Source of the DNA: Sipunculus nudus
Taxonomy: Eukaryota; Annelida; Sipuncula; Golfingiida; Sipunculidae
Assembly: GCA_026874595.1 (NCBI GenBank)
Contig: CM049320.1
Location: 8,435,464 to 8,499,463 of the forward strand
Length of the DNA: 64,000 bases
Direction: 5' to 3'
The notes below the pieces were generated by a model. It saw only the letters and a program-made list of their open reading frames with translations, was not told the DNA's origin and ran no database searches. The position numbers and the translations under genes are program-made. Positions 49,007 through 58,663 of this stretch are shown piece by piece. The stretch's first letter is position 1. Each line of letters starts with the position of its first letter.

Positions 49007-49830
49007 TGCATTGTCTGTGTATTTGTATTTGCAGAAGCAAAGCTCCTTTATACAGGATACTGCCTTCATTGTTTGGAGAATGCAAGGATAATATGGGATT
49101 GCAGATGGAGGAGAGGTAATTCTTTCAAAACTATTATATTTGTGTTAATATATTCAGCAAGTATTAAAGATAGTTTTAACTTTTTTTTAAGTAAATACAT
49201 ATATAAAGAAAAATGTTGAAATTGTTAATTTTTTGTGGAGATAGAACAAAATCTTGGCCAGTTATTGTCTGTAATGTAAATGTAAAGATATATTTGATAT
49301 AATAATGTATAATTATTTTCACTTCTAAAGGTTCCAATTGACCATAAGAAAACTATTTTTGTAGTTATTGTTTAAATTTTGTGAAGAAAGAACAAAAGTT
49401 TATTTTCTGTAATGTAAATTGATAGAGCGTCAGACTTTGAAAAAAAATCTAAAAAAATATAAAAATTAAAGGGATAATTGCACTGAACTATATTCTTGAA
49501 TATTTCTCTCATGTTTCTTACATTTACAATCTCTCTTTTCTGTTTATTATTTTGTATGCAGGGAATGAGATCTCCAACACCTGTGAATGTTCAAGATTGG
49601 GACTGTAACATCACTGTAACATATGGTGGATGGCCAGAAACTGTCAACCCATGCAAGTTATTTCTACTTCCACTGGAGGCTTGCTATGCGTCATTTTGGA
49701 TATTTACCCTGGAGTATCCCAAGGGACTAAAAAGACCTTCAGGTTTCTTGATTTTGGGGTAATTGAATGCACCTCTAACTGCCCTCCCACTGTCAATAGA
49801 GCTGGTTGGTCAGATTTAATGTTTTAATGC
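47004..49830 (+). pseudogene. Decayed multi-exon unit inside the 5.6-kb element
   Basis: Candidate exons with strong signals are 47004-47096 (after TATGTTTTCAG, before GTAAGT), 47911-48093 (after ACTTGTGCAG, before GTAAGT), 49035-49115 (after GTATTTGCAG, before GTAATT) and a last one from 49562 (after TTTGTATGCAG) to a stop near 49760-49830. The three inner exons are 93, 183 and 81 bp, all multiples of three. No frame is open through all of them: 47911-48093 has stops in every frame. Across the second and third junction one frame is continuous and contains a C-x2-C, a second C-x2-C and a WDC motif. I recognise no family. It may be the ruined transposase or a captured host gene. Confidence 0.35.
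48955..49003. repeat. (TA)n microsatellite
   Basis: About 24 TA units, 30 bases upstream of the third candidate exon. Confidence 0.95.
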
Positions 49831-50879
49831 TGCATTTTCCTCTATAATATATCAACAATATAGGAAATATCAGTTAACGACTATTTCACTTTTAATATTC
49901 TTGTGTTTAAGTACCTTAATTAAATCAGGTAATTATCTTATTATTTTTATGGAAAAAACGTTTACATTTGCACCCTTGTTACAGTGTAGGCATTCTCTTC
50001 AACTCCCTCCAGTTCGAATTTAATTGATGCAAAAATCATTTATTTACCAAGGCCCTTTATTTTGGAATTCATTATCAGAAGCTTCACACAAAGTAGATGC
50101 CTTTACTGTAGAAAGATTTGGTGACATATAAGTTAAATCCATTTCAATTGTTTGACTTGTGTTCTGACCATCTTTTACTTTAAAGATACCATTAATTTAC
50201 AACACTATAAATTTATTGAAGCACTTTTATCTATTTTTCAAAGATACATTATAAATAGATTTGGGTCCCATTTTTTAAAAGATCAGCAACCTTAATGAGA
50301 TAACACACAGCATTCATAATAGTAATCATAATAATATTGCACTAATTGCCAAATTTTATATGTTTAGTTGGAGACGATTTAACTGCCATGCAGTGTGGTC
50401 AAAATGTTTAAATATGTTTGCTTCCTAATGATGCCTTTTGGAAGATCAGTATAATCTGAATAACTATATACATTAAGTACACGTGTTATACATGTTGATG
50501 ATCTGTTGAATATTTCATACAATAAAGAAGTGGTGTGATATTATGTGTGAGCTTGCATTTTTAATGCCATTTCCCAAATTAGCCAAGATGCATTTCCCTC
50601 TGTGGATATCCTGATTTGATTTTCGGGACACTTGACTGTCAAACAGAAAGTTACAACTCTATCATCATAAGGAGGTCTGACTTCGTTCGTAATATTTTTA
50701 CTGGTAAACTCTAAAAAACATGTTATGAGAAACTTGAAGTACACAGATATAAATAAAGGGTTCGTCCGGAATGACAAGACAGAAACGTTTTGAGAAAGAT
50801 TATGGAAACCTGTAACAGTTTATAGCTCCAAGTGCAAAGCACTGTTATTTATTATAAAGTAACAATGTTTTGTTATTCT
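49831..50879. other. 3-prime part of the 5.6-kb element, no gene seen
   Basis: AT-rich non-coding DNA. An AATAAAGAAG near 50521 could be a polyadenylation signal for the upstream unit. Confidence 0.4.
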
Positions 50880-51180
50880 ACATATCAAAGCACCGTGAAA
50901 TAACGGTGCAATGCCCTGATTCCAGTTGAAAACACAGTTTATTCACGTCTCTTAGCAATGTAAAATAACGGCATATTGTCCCGTAAAATAACAGATGCCC
51001 GTTATTTCCCGTGGCTAAGCACCGTTTATTTACTTACAAAAGCGCTGTAAAATTACGGTGCAATGCGACGTTATTTAACGCACTGCGTTATTTCTTTGCA
51101 CGTAAAATAACGGTGCATTGCACTGTCAACTTTGCTGCCAGTGCAAAGCACCGTTATTTTACGTGCAACTTTTAACAGTG
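50880..51180 (-). repeat. Right subterminal region: dense CCGTTATTTTAC repeats
   Basis: At least nine copies of the word AATAACGG or its reverse complement, often within GTAAAATAACGGTGCA, plus repeated GCAAAGCACCG. The last 32 bases are the TIR. The left side carries fewer copies. Confidence 0.7.
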
Positions 51181-51732
51181 TATAACATTTAACTTGCCAT
51201 GACCTTTCGCCCAGGGTATTCAAATAACTGTGAATAAACTGATATGCTAACCATATTGTTAATAGATTGCCCTTGTAACATGGGTACTGCGGTAGGGGAC
51301 GTCATTTTTGGGCTCTGGATAACAGTACACTTAGAATTCCTCGGGGTTGGTCCGGTTTTGTTCGTGTGGATTTAAACTGAAGTAGGCTAACCAAGATAGA
51401 GAGGAGTCAAATGAAACGGTCTATACCCCCAGTGAAAAGACCTCTTTAGTCGATTTAAGATTACCCCCAGGTTAGCCTTAAGTTTATTTTAGGTTACTCC
51501 CGAACTATTCACATTACCCCTCCCCATTCCCTTCTCTAGTTTTTGAGGAAAAGTTTTTATGCATTTAGCACATGTAACGCTAATTCACCAAAGCAAAAAT
51601 AAGGATAAATAGAGAAAAAAAAAAGAAAAATACAATTTAAAAATTTTAAATAATTAAAAATCTGGGAAGCCATTTGTGAAAAATAAGCAATTTAATGTCA
51701 CATATATTTCTATTGTCTCATTCACTTCTTCA
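51181..51732. other. Spacer, no gene seen
   Basis: Contains AGATTACCCCCAGG near 51468, a word shared with the inverted repeat at 54305-54845, and a purine/A-rich stretch at 51600-51660. Nothing else supported. Confidence 0.4.
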
Positions 51733-51813
51733 AAGCGCATGACGCATTTCATTAAAAGAGATATATACAAATTTCAAGTTTATTTCGGAATCGAAATTTG
51801 TATGTCTCTTTTA

Positions 51814-52263
51814 TGCCTAACAGTATGGGGCAGCTGTCCCAGCACATTCCGTGCCGCAATCCAACGAATGCAGTGTCGTGCGGCTAGGATAATAACAAAA
51901 AATTACGACCCAACACAAAGAAGTTTAGATTTAGTGAAAGAAATAGGCTTAATGACAATTGAACAGCGATATTTGTACCTCCTATCTATTTTAACCTATA
52001 AATGCATAAATGATTTAGCCCCTTCATATTTATGTAAGAATTTTCATATGGTGAAGGGCATTCATAATTATTCGACGCGGTTAACCGAAAACAAAAACTG
52101 TATCCTTCCGAAACCGCGTATTGAAGCCTTCAAGGCTACCTCTTTTTATGCAGGCAGTACTCTATGGAACTCCCTTCCTCGACACATTAAGTTTGCTTCT
52201 AATTTGCAGCATTTTAAAAAATTATCACGTTCGTACTTCTCCGATTTTACAATGATGTCATAA
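51814..52263 (+). pseudogene. LINE reverse transcriptase C-terminal fragment
   Basis: The 149 codons are open to a TAA. They show the post-palm motifs common to LINE ORF2 proteins: TVWGSC near the start, QRMQCRAARIITKNY, YLYLLSILTYKCINDLAPSY, NYSTR, and FYAGSTLWNSLPRHIKF. These follow the YADD catalytic domain in full-length proteins, and that domain is missing here. The open frame extends upstream to 51676 only by chance, through the MITE. The piece cannot encode an active enzyme. Clade assignment (Jockey/CR1-like) is inferred from motif style. Confidence 0.85.
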
Positions 52264-52557
52264 TCTTATCACAGCACGAAATTGTTTTAGATGTAATCGT
52301 TGCTCTTACCGCTGTTAGTACCGTCCCTTTTATTAATTTTATGATATTATCATTCCTTTGTAATGATTTTACAGTCTCATTATGTCTTTTATATTTCGCA
52401 TTGTACATGTACTTTTATGTATTTTTATTATCATGTTCCATTGTTTATAATATCTTGTATATCTTGGAAGAGGGCCCTGCTTATAACAGAATTCTTATTC
52501 TGGTACAGGCCACCCTTCACAATATTATAATAAATAAATAATAATAAATAAATAAAT
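51814..52557 (+). mobile_element. 5-prime-truncated LINE with (TAAA)n-type tail
   Basis: The insert begins in the reverse transcriptase C-terminal region and ends in ATAATAAATAAATAA-type repeats at about 52524-52557, as is usual for CR1/L2/Jockey-like LINEs. It lies within a MITE arm with no convincing target-site duplication. Truncation from the 5-prime end is the expected result of incomplete target-primed reverse transcription. Confidence 0.8.
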
Positions 52558-52692
52558 ATGAAATGCGTCATGCGCTTATTTCGGAATCTAGAAAAATGAA
52601 ATAGTTATAAGTATATTGACATAAACAAATAACTGTCTTAGTGTACACTTTCATCTGTAGGTAACATATGGTTGTTTAAGAATGTTTAATAA

Positions 52693-52695
<3 letters not shown>

Positions 52696-52736
<41 letters not shown>
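52696..52736. repeat. (TA)n microsatellite
   Basis: About 20 TA units. Confidence 0.95.
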
Positions 52737-52739
<3 letters not shown>

Positions 52740-52786
52740 TGTGTCTTTGTGTGCACTCCTTGGTCAGCAGATTTGCTGCTGCATCA

Positions 52787-52806
52787 CCCCCCCCCCCCCC
52801 CCCCCC
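52787..52806. repeat. (C)20 homopolymer
   Basis: Uninterrupted run of 20 C. Confidence 0.95.
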
Positions 52807-53430
52807 GCCCTGACTAGGGCTCATCCACTGTAAACGATCTTTATAAATGTGCGGAAAACAAGGATGACTTCTATATTTCGTTTAAACTCTCAGTTAAAAA
52901 AAAATTAACGTCACCGTGGCGGCCTTGACCTTCCATTAATGACCTCAATTTTATAGCGTAATTAGCTCCAAGAATTCACTCGGAGCCTTGACACGGTGGC
53001 CAATAAATGGATAAACTGCATGAACGTGTCGAAATGGCCGCTGGAAAATAAAACAATGTGTTGTCAAAGAATGAATGAAAGGCTGATTTAACAGTATAAC
53101 GTGTGAAGTGCCTGGCAAATTAAGTCAAGCTAAATGGACCCAGTAGAAATGTGACGCTCTTGGGTGTCGAATGAAGATTAAAGTTGCCTCTAGAAAAAGG
53201 AGGACACACCCTTTTGTCGGATTTTTAACAGCTGTTGTGAATAATTGCATGCCCCTGATAGATATGTTGACTCAAACACCTCGCTACCTCGGTACAGTTT
53301 TTACATTTAAACGGATATGCAGTTGACAGAAACGTGTTTAACGGGAGCCACGAAACTGCAATTTTAACTATCATCACTTGCTGACCCCAATCCCCTAATC
53401 CATTAATTTATTTATGGTTACACTTGAAAT
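52807..53430. other. Low-repeat DNA, candidate conserved non-coding
   Basis: Between the C run and the TC tracts lies a non-repetitive stretch without open frames but rich in transcription-factor-like words (CATTAATGACCTCAATTTTA, GCGTAATTAGC, CCAATAAATGG, CCATTAATTTATTTATGG). Could be a regulatory element; untested. Confidence 0.3.
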
Positions 53431-53437
53431 TCTTGAA

Positions 53438-53487
<50 letters not shown>

Positions 53488-53509
53488 ATAAAATCTCTTC
53501 GTTTTCATG

Positions 53510-53546
<37 letters not shown>

Positions 53547-53935
53547 ATATAGGCTCTCTATTTATTTTCAAAAGCTCTCCCTCGATCTCTCGTTATCAGG
53601 AGCGGATCCGGGGGAGGGGGGGGGGTCGGACCCCCCTTTTTCTGTCGCCGCAGCCTTTTTAAAAGGGTTTCAGACCAAATTTTACGGCCTGGACCCCCCC
53701 CCCCCTTTATTTTAGGGATTTTATGAGTCCTACTGGGTTGAACCCTCCCCCCCCCCCCCCTTCTTCTGGTTCCGGCCCTGGTTATAAAGAACTCTCTATT
53801 TGCTTTGAAATGCTCTCTCTCTCTCTCTCTCTCAAGAGCCCCTATTCCCTTTCAAGCGCGCTCTCTCTGTCTCTGTCTCTCTCGGTCTATCTCTCTCTCC
53901 CTCTTTTCCTCTCTCTCTCTTTGTGTGTGGGAGTA
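53431..53935 (+). repeat. (TC)n-rich low-complexity block with C runs
   Basis: TC tracts at about 53441-53486, 53513-53541 and 53814-53834 and more broken ones to 53925. In between, G and C homopolymers lie at about 53616-53626, 53694-53706 and 53745-53760. Frames here are repeat artefacts. Confidence 0.9.
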
Positions 53936-54304
53936 CTTTTGGAAACTGCATGTACATAAAGCAGCTGAGGTTTGAAGGTATCCTGTGTTTTTAGTGCAAA
54001 TCCATTTTTCACAAACATTAAGTTCCTTTATCTCCGAAACAATTCTACTGGCTTACAGACTGCATGTTGTATGTCGGTTAAGCGCCTCCCTGTCAGATTG
54101 TACACAAAGATTCCCTGAGACCAGCCGGCACTGGTTTTAAGACGACGTCACACCCACGAGTTCCTGTCATAGAGACTGGTCGTACGTAACACAATGGCTG
54201 TCATCGCTCATTGCTGGTGACATACCTCCATGATAGAAGACAAGGGCTTTCTGAAAGGATCGTTCTCCGGGCTCATAGGTCATTTCAAAAGCCTGGATGA
54301 ACAA
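53936..54304. other. Spacer, no gene seen
   Basis: Mixed-composition unique DNA without an open frame of note. Confidence 0.4.
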
Positions 54305-54845
54305 AGATACCGTGTAGGCAGGTGTACCACTTCATATTATCCCCCATTTCAGATTACCCCCTGTCTTGTTCAGATTACCATCTTGCTGATTTATCTAAAT
54401 TATAAATTATTATGCTTTTAGCTTATGATATATAATTTCAATATACCAGGTGAAATATACGAGATTCGTAAATGGAATAAATCTAGGAGAAATAAAATTT
54501 TCTTGTTAATTCTATTGTTAGTTATATTTATATTGACTCATACACAGTCTATGGCACATTACTTAAGATAACATGACATGCAGACATAAGATAACAATAC
54601 ATGCTGACATAAGATAACATTACATACAGACATAAGATATACAAAAGTTCAAACTAATTTGGGAAATCAAGAAGAAAGAAATTATTAGAATTTTAATTAG
54701 ATAAAACATAATGAAATAACTTTAAATTGTTGAAGGGGTAATATGAATTCGTAGGGGGTAATCTGAAATTGATTTCATGCTACCTACGGGGGTAATCTAG
54801 AATCGATTTACCCCCCGGAAATCTGAAGATCTGAAGGGTACTGTA
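54305..54845. mobile_element. Small inverted-repeat element with GGGGGTAATCTGAA repeats
   Basis: On the left ATTATCCCCCATTTCAGAT and TACCCCCTG (about 54337-54370), and on the right three copies of GGGGGTAATCTGAA-like words (54733-54830), form inverted repeats. Outer edges ACCGTGTAG (left) and CTACACCGT (right, near 54852-54860) are also complementary. Interior is AT-rich and non-coding. The design, short tandem words in opposite orientation at the two ends, is like the foldback cluster at 35405. Confidence 0.5.
54564..54628 (+). repeat. ~27-bp tandem repeat, about three units
   Basis: TAAGATAACATGACATGCAG, TAAGATAACAATACATGCTG and TAAGATAACATTACATACAG follow one another, each ending in ACA. 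Confidence 0.85.
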
Positions 54846-54860
54846 TAATCGCTACACCGT

Positions 54861-55479
54861 GATTTCAAACTGTCAAACTTACATCGCAAATAAGTGCAAC
54901 AAATCTGTTGTCAGTGATAAACATCCCGGTGCTGTGATAGAAGACATAACCTCTCCCTGTCTCTGTCTCTGTCTGTCTCTCTCTCTCTGTAGGATCGGGG
55001 GAGGTGGGGAGGGGGGGGGGGAGCGCAAGCGTGCACATTCAGATATATGTAGAGCGTGGTGGACCAAAGGTTGACTAACTATGTTCGCGTCCAGATCTGA
55101 CCGCCGTCTGCGCTGAGACTCCTAGCCAAAGTCTTTACCACAAGGGTGCGCTCTCTCGACCAAGGAGTGAATGGGTACTGGTCATAGGCGGCGGCAGGCA
55201 AATATGAAACGAATAACTGCCTAGCGCCTGTTGTGGCTGCTTTGGTTGTATACTCCCCAGGGAGTCGAGAAAAGCTACGTGTAAAGTCGGAAAATACTGA
55301 TATCGTGGGTGATATCAGACTATAAACCCCTACCTTTTTTCCTTTATATATATGTACGCATGGTTAAGATAGTTCACTGCAAAACGTGTATATTTTAAAC
55401 AAAGGTATTATAAAAATGATATGACTTAAGGCCTGATTTCTTAAAAAAAAATGTATATTTATTTTACCGTACGGTTTTG
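54861..55479. other. Spacer with TC and G runs
   Basis: (TC)n at about 54953-54988 and a G run at about 55008-55020. 55130-55290 looks like a dispersed repeat (GCGCTCTCTCGACC, CTGCCTAGCGCC, CCCCAGGGAGTCGAG) but no second copy lies in this window. Confidence 0.4.
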
Positions 55480-56100
55480 TAGTTTCTTCATTTTATCTAC
55501 TTTAGTAATGGGAGCGTTACCCCAAAAGTACCATAACCTATGTGAGGCTAAATAACTAGCCACCTCTGTGGAAGCAAATAGGCCGCTGCTTAATATGGTC
55601 ATATCAAATTTGATATTCATTCAAGGTGATTCCCAAATACACGATTTTAGTACAAAATGTATGATAAGGATTAATGCCAGTGAAACATATGGCATATTCC
55701 CAGATCAAAACTATAGTGAATAGGCTTTGTCAACATTAACTGTTAATCGTTTTTGTGTTAAACAGTTAGTGAGATTTTTAACTAATTTTTTGTATCTTTT
55801 TTTCTGATGTTTATAAATAATCACCAGTGCAATAAATAACAGTGCTCTATGCATATATATTGCATTAGCAGTTTCATACATTATCGTTCAAATCATTAAC
55901 GTGAATATACCAATTAGAAGCAGCCCTAGAATAGACCCTTCTTGGATGTCCATTTAATTGCACCATGAAGACGAATGTAGTACATCTAATTTTGTTATCA
56001 TATTTTTGTGTTCTTATAATTCTGTCGAGATCATACCTCGATTGTGAGAAAGCAGTTCCATGGAAATCATATTTGTTACTCCCGACGGAGGGCGTCATTC
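55480..56100 (-). pseudogene. Decayed LINE reverse transcriptase fragment
   Basis: Read on the minus strand, and allowing stops and shifts, the usual order of LINE RT landmarks appears: a GHP...HVNDL block (the GxPQGS...YINDL region, about 55960-55890), IYA-stop-STVIYCTG at about 55855-55830 where an intact enzyme has a YADD box, NRLTVNVDKAYS near 55740, VYLGITLN near 55640, and ASHRLWYFWGNAPI with KMKKLQNRTVR near 55535-55485. Several frames and stops are needed, and the catalytic box is mutated. It is an old dead copy, in the opposite orientation to the LINE at 51814. Confidence 0.65.
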
Positions 56101-58663
56101 ACCAGTATCTGAGGAAACCGTCGGTGTAAATTACCGAACGAGGTGACCCCCCCCCCCCATAATTGAAGCACAGATGTTACCAAATATTAGCTGCCTTTTT
56201 CTTACAGATGGAGCTACACTGTGAGGTACCCATGGGTTGGGGAACCGTAAAAATTATATATGGAGTTAATTAATTCCGTTGTGTAAGTATCACACACCAA
56301 CGTTCAATCAGGATCCTGGCAATATTCCAGATCTGTTGATCCAACATATTGGCGGAGGTATTTATGCGGTCTCCGGATGCTCTAGTTATCTGTGTTTTTC
56401 TGTTTATCTTAGCATGTCCTGATATTAAACTATTACCTCTCTGTCCCGCCAATGACACCATCAGCATCCTTCTTTATTAAGACAAGGGTGTATTTTTTAT
56501 GCATTTAAAGTGACACTTTGCATCCCGCCACTCTTTTTCTCACAAATTAAAAAACACGCCAGTCTCAAACGCAAGATACCTGAAACCGATGGACCTTGTT
56601 CATGTTTATATCAAAGGATAAGCCAAGGTGATAACAAATGTTCTCTGATCTTCATAGTCGGATAATAAATCATACCTCTGTGGCAGGAGAAAAAAGTATT
56701 CCCAGAGATCATATCTTGAAAAATAGACCATCAAGGTCCTGTAAAATAAATCATTTATATATCGTTCTGAACCTTTCATTTCTGACAGAGAATTGAGACG
56801 AGCGGCCCAGGGAGTACGAGCATATCTGACAGGTTAACGATCAAAGCATGTCATGGATAAAGGTGTGATAAGAATTATGTTTATATATGTTATACTCAAG
56901 CAACCTACCTATATGGATGTGGATCCCTATATATCAGGGAAGGTATTAGTTGATTTCCTTAGCGATATCAAGCGGGAGATGTGCGCGACATTTGATTTTC
57001 GTTTTTAAAGCAGAAATGAGAAGATTGATTCGTATTTTCAAACGAAGGAGCGAAGGAAAAACATAATATATAAAAAAATCAATACCATCACTCATTAAAA
57101 CGAGTAAGGTATAACTATGTTCATAACACAGATGAATATTTCATAAAACGATATTGATTTTAAAAGCTACGTTCATTATGCTGGAATATTCATACATTCT
57201 ATTGCGTCCTCTTTTCTCAATATGTAAAATATCAGAATCACTGAAAAAAGGTGTCCTCGAAAGTTAGACACGTGGTTAAAATATATGAACAAACGTTCTC
57301 TTAAAATAATCTTCACTGGCACTTTCATAGGCCTCTTCGGATCGCTGAAGTTCCGAGGTCTCACACACCAACAACTAAAATCAGTCCTCGGCCCATGCAA
57401 AGTACTTTACAAATACCCAAAAGCATTATTGTGACACTGGCGCCAATACATGAGACAAAATACCAGGTACTAACATTACCCAAGGACAGAGTTGTCAAAA
57501 AGAGTTATCAAAATGAGTGAGCGCGACGGAAGTTTCAGGGCCACAAGAATAGAAAATAACTCCACTTTACTTTATCGATTGAATAATTCCAACGGGATTT
57601 TTTCACTTTCTATCAGGCAAAGACAAGATCAAAGAAAAATTGACGGAAGAGAAAACGGGGAAATTCCGCTGAAGGTAGTTTTAATGGGAAGGGAGGCAGC
57701 AACGAACTGAGCAACAGTGGACACGTCTGGACCGGCATTCACTGAATATCAAAAGCAAATGAATACCTGACGCGCAACAAAGTATAAAAGTTAAGTAGAT
57801 TTACAATGAATACTGACTTTATCATCCATGCATTTACAGTTTTTACATGTGATTAAAGGGTACTTTCCTGCACTGTAGGTGGCACTGTCCGTTAAAAGAG
57901 TATGAACTAATCAAATGACAACAGTTAAGTGACGCTAATATTAAACATTTTCCACATTTAGTGCTCTCATCATAGGTATACAGAAAAATAGGGACCCAAC
58001 TTTTATCAAAGATAACTCTTTATTTTTTGGCTAGGGATAATTCAGGAGTCACAACCTGTCGTTAAGACATTAGAGATAATTTTATCAGTCTATTGAGAAT
58101 TTATTATTTTGATTTAGACTCTAGCAGAAATCTTTTTTACCTCATTTTGTTTTGACTTTATATTACCCAGTTGCCATTATTCTTTGCAAGACATGAAAGA
58201 AAAGATATTCATCTGCATAAGCACCTCGTACTGTCGTCCTAAATTGATTACTAACACCAATTTGCGGTTGTTTCTTGTAATTTTCCACATCCTGCCAACA
58301 TAATTTTAAGCTGGAATGGTTTTAATTACTTTTATCAGACGTCTAGATTAATTTTGTGTAGCCTTTTCATTGTTTTAGTCGCTGCGTCAATCAGTTTTGG
58401 TTGACGTGGGAATGGATTTATTTTAGTTCACACATAACCCTCTCAGAAATGGTTGATTAAACGATTTAAACAGCTGAGCTCTTGCCATATAATGCAATGT
58501 CATCACTCTTTTGAGAGGTGTTTGATATTTTAGTGTGTCATATATTATTTTTCATATTAATTTCGAAATCGGTATAGTTTAAAAGTAAACTTTACCGAGG
58601 TGATTCCTGCAACTGGGGCTTCAAATCTTAAAGCAAATTAAAGTTCCACTGCTTTTTTGAAAA
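56101..58663. other. Unique DNA before the satellite, no gene confirmed
   Basis: A short C run lies at about 56150-56158. Short frames (minus 56270-56467 and 57176-57400, plus 57492-57710) show no domain. The part 58140-58500 is low in repeats with many TTAATTA/TAATTT words and could be conserved non-coding. Confidence 0.35.

Larger units (their letters stand above)
45579..51180. mobile_element. 5.6-kb DNA transposon-like element, CACTG TIRs
   Basis: The left end reads CACTGTTAAAAATTGC followed by CGTAAAATAACGGCGC. The reverse complement of the right end reads CACTGTTAAAAGTTGC then ACGTAAAATAACGGTGC. Both outer flanks begin with TA, consistent with a TA target duplication, although the left flank is itself TA-rich. 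The right 300 bp hold at least eight further CCGTTATTTTAC words in both orientations. Inside are candidate exons (47004-49830), a (TA)n tract and G/C runs. CACTG termini recall CACTA/Chapaev/Zisupton-type groups, but no transposase is readable, so I leave the superfamily open. Confidence 0.65.
51733..52577. mobile_element. Palindromic ~100-bp MITE split by a LINE insertion
   Basis: The left arm 51733-51775 (AAGCGCATGACGCATTTCAT, then AAAAGAGATATATACAAATT) is followed by a 17-bp loop (51776-51792). The right arm is 51793-51813 (GAAATTTGTATGTCTCTTTT) plus 52558-52577 (ATGAAATGCGTCATGCGCTT). If 51814-52557 is removed, the two arms are 43 and 41 bp and pair almost perfectly. The intervening DNA is the LINE fragment, so the MITE was there first. 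Confidence 0.8.

Noticed and set aside
45579-51180. LTR retrotransposon interpretation
   Set aside because: The ends are inverted, not direct, and there is no gag/pol motif or primer-binding site.
53723-53959. Proline/leucine/serine-rich frame
   Set aside because: Translation of C homopolymers and (TC)n.
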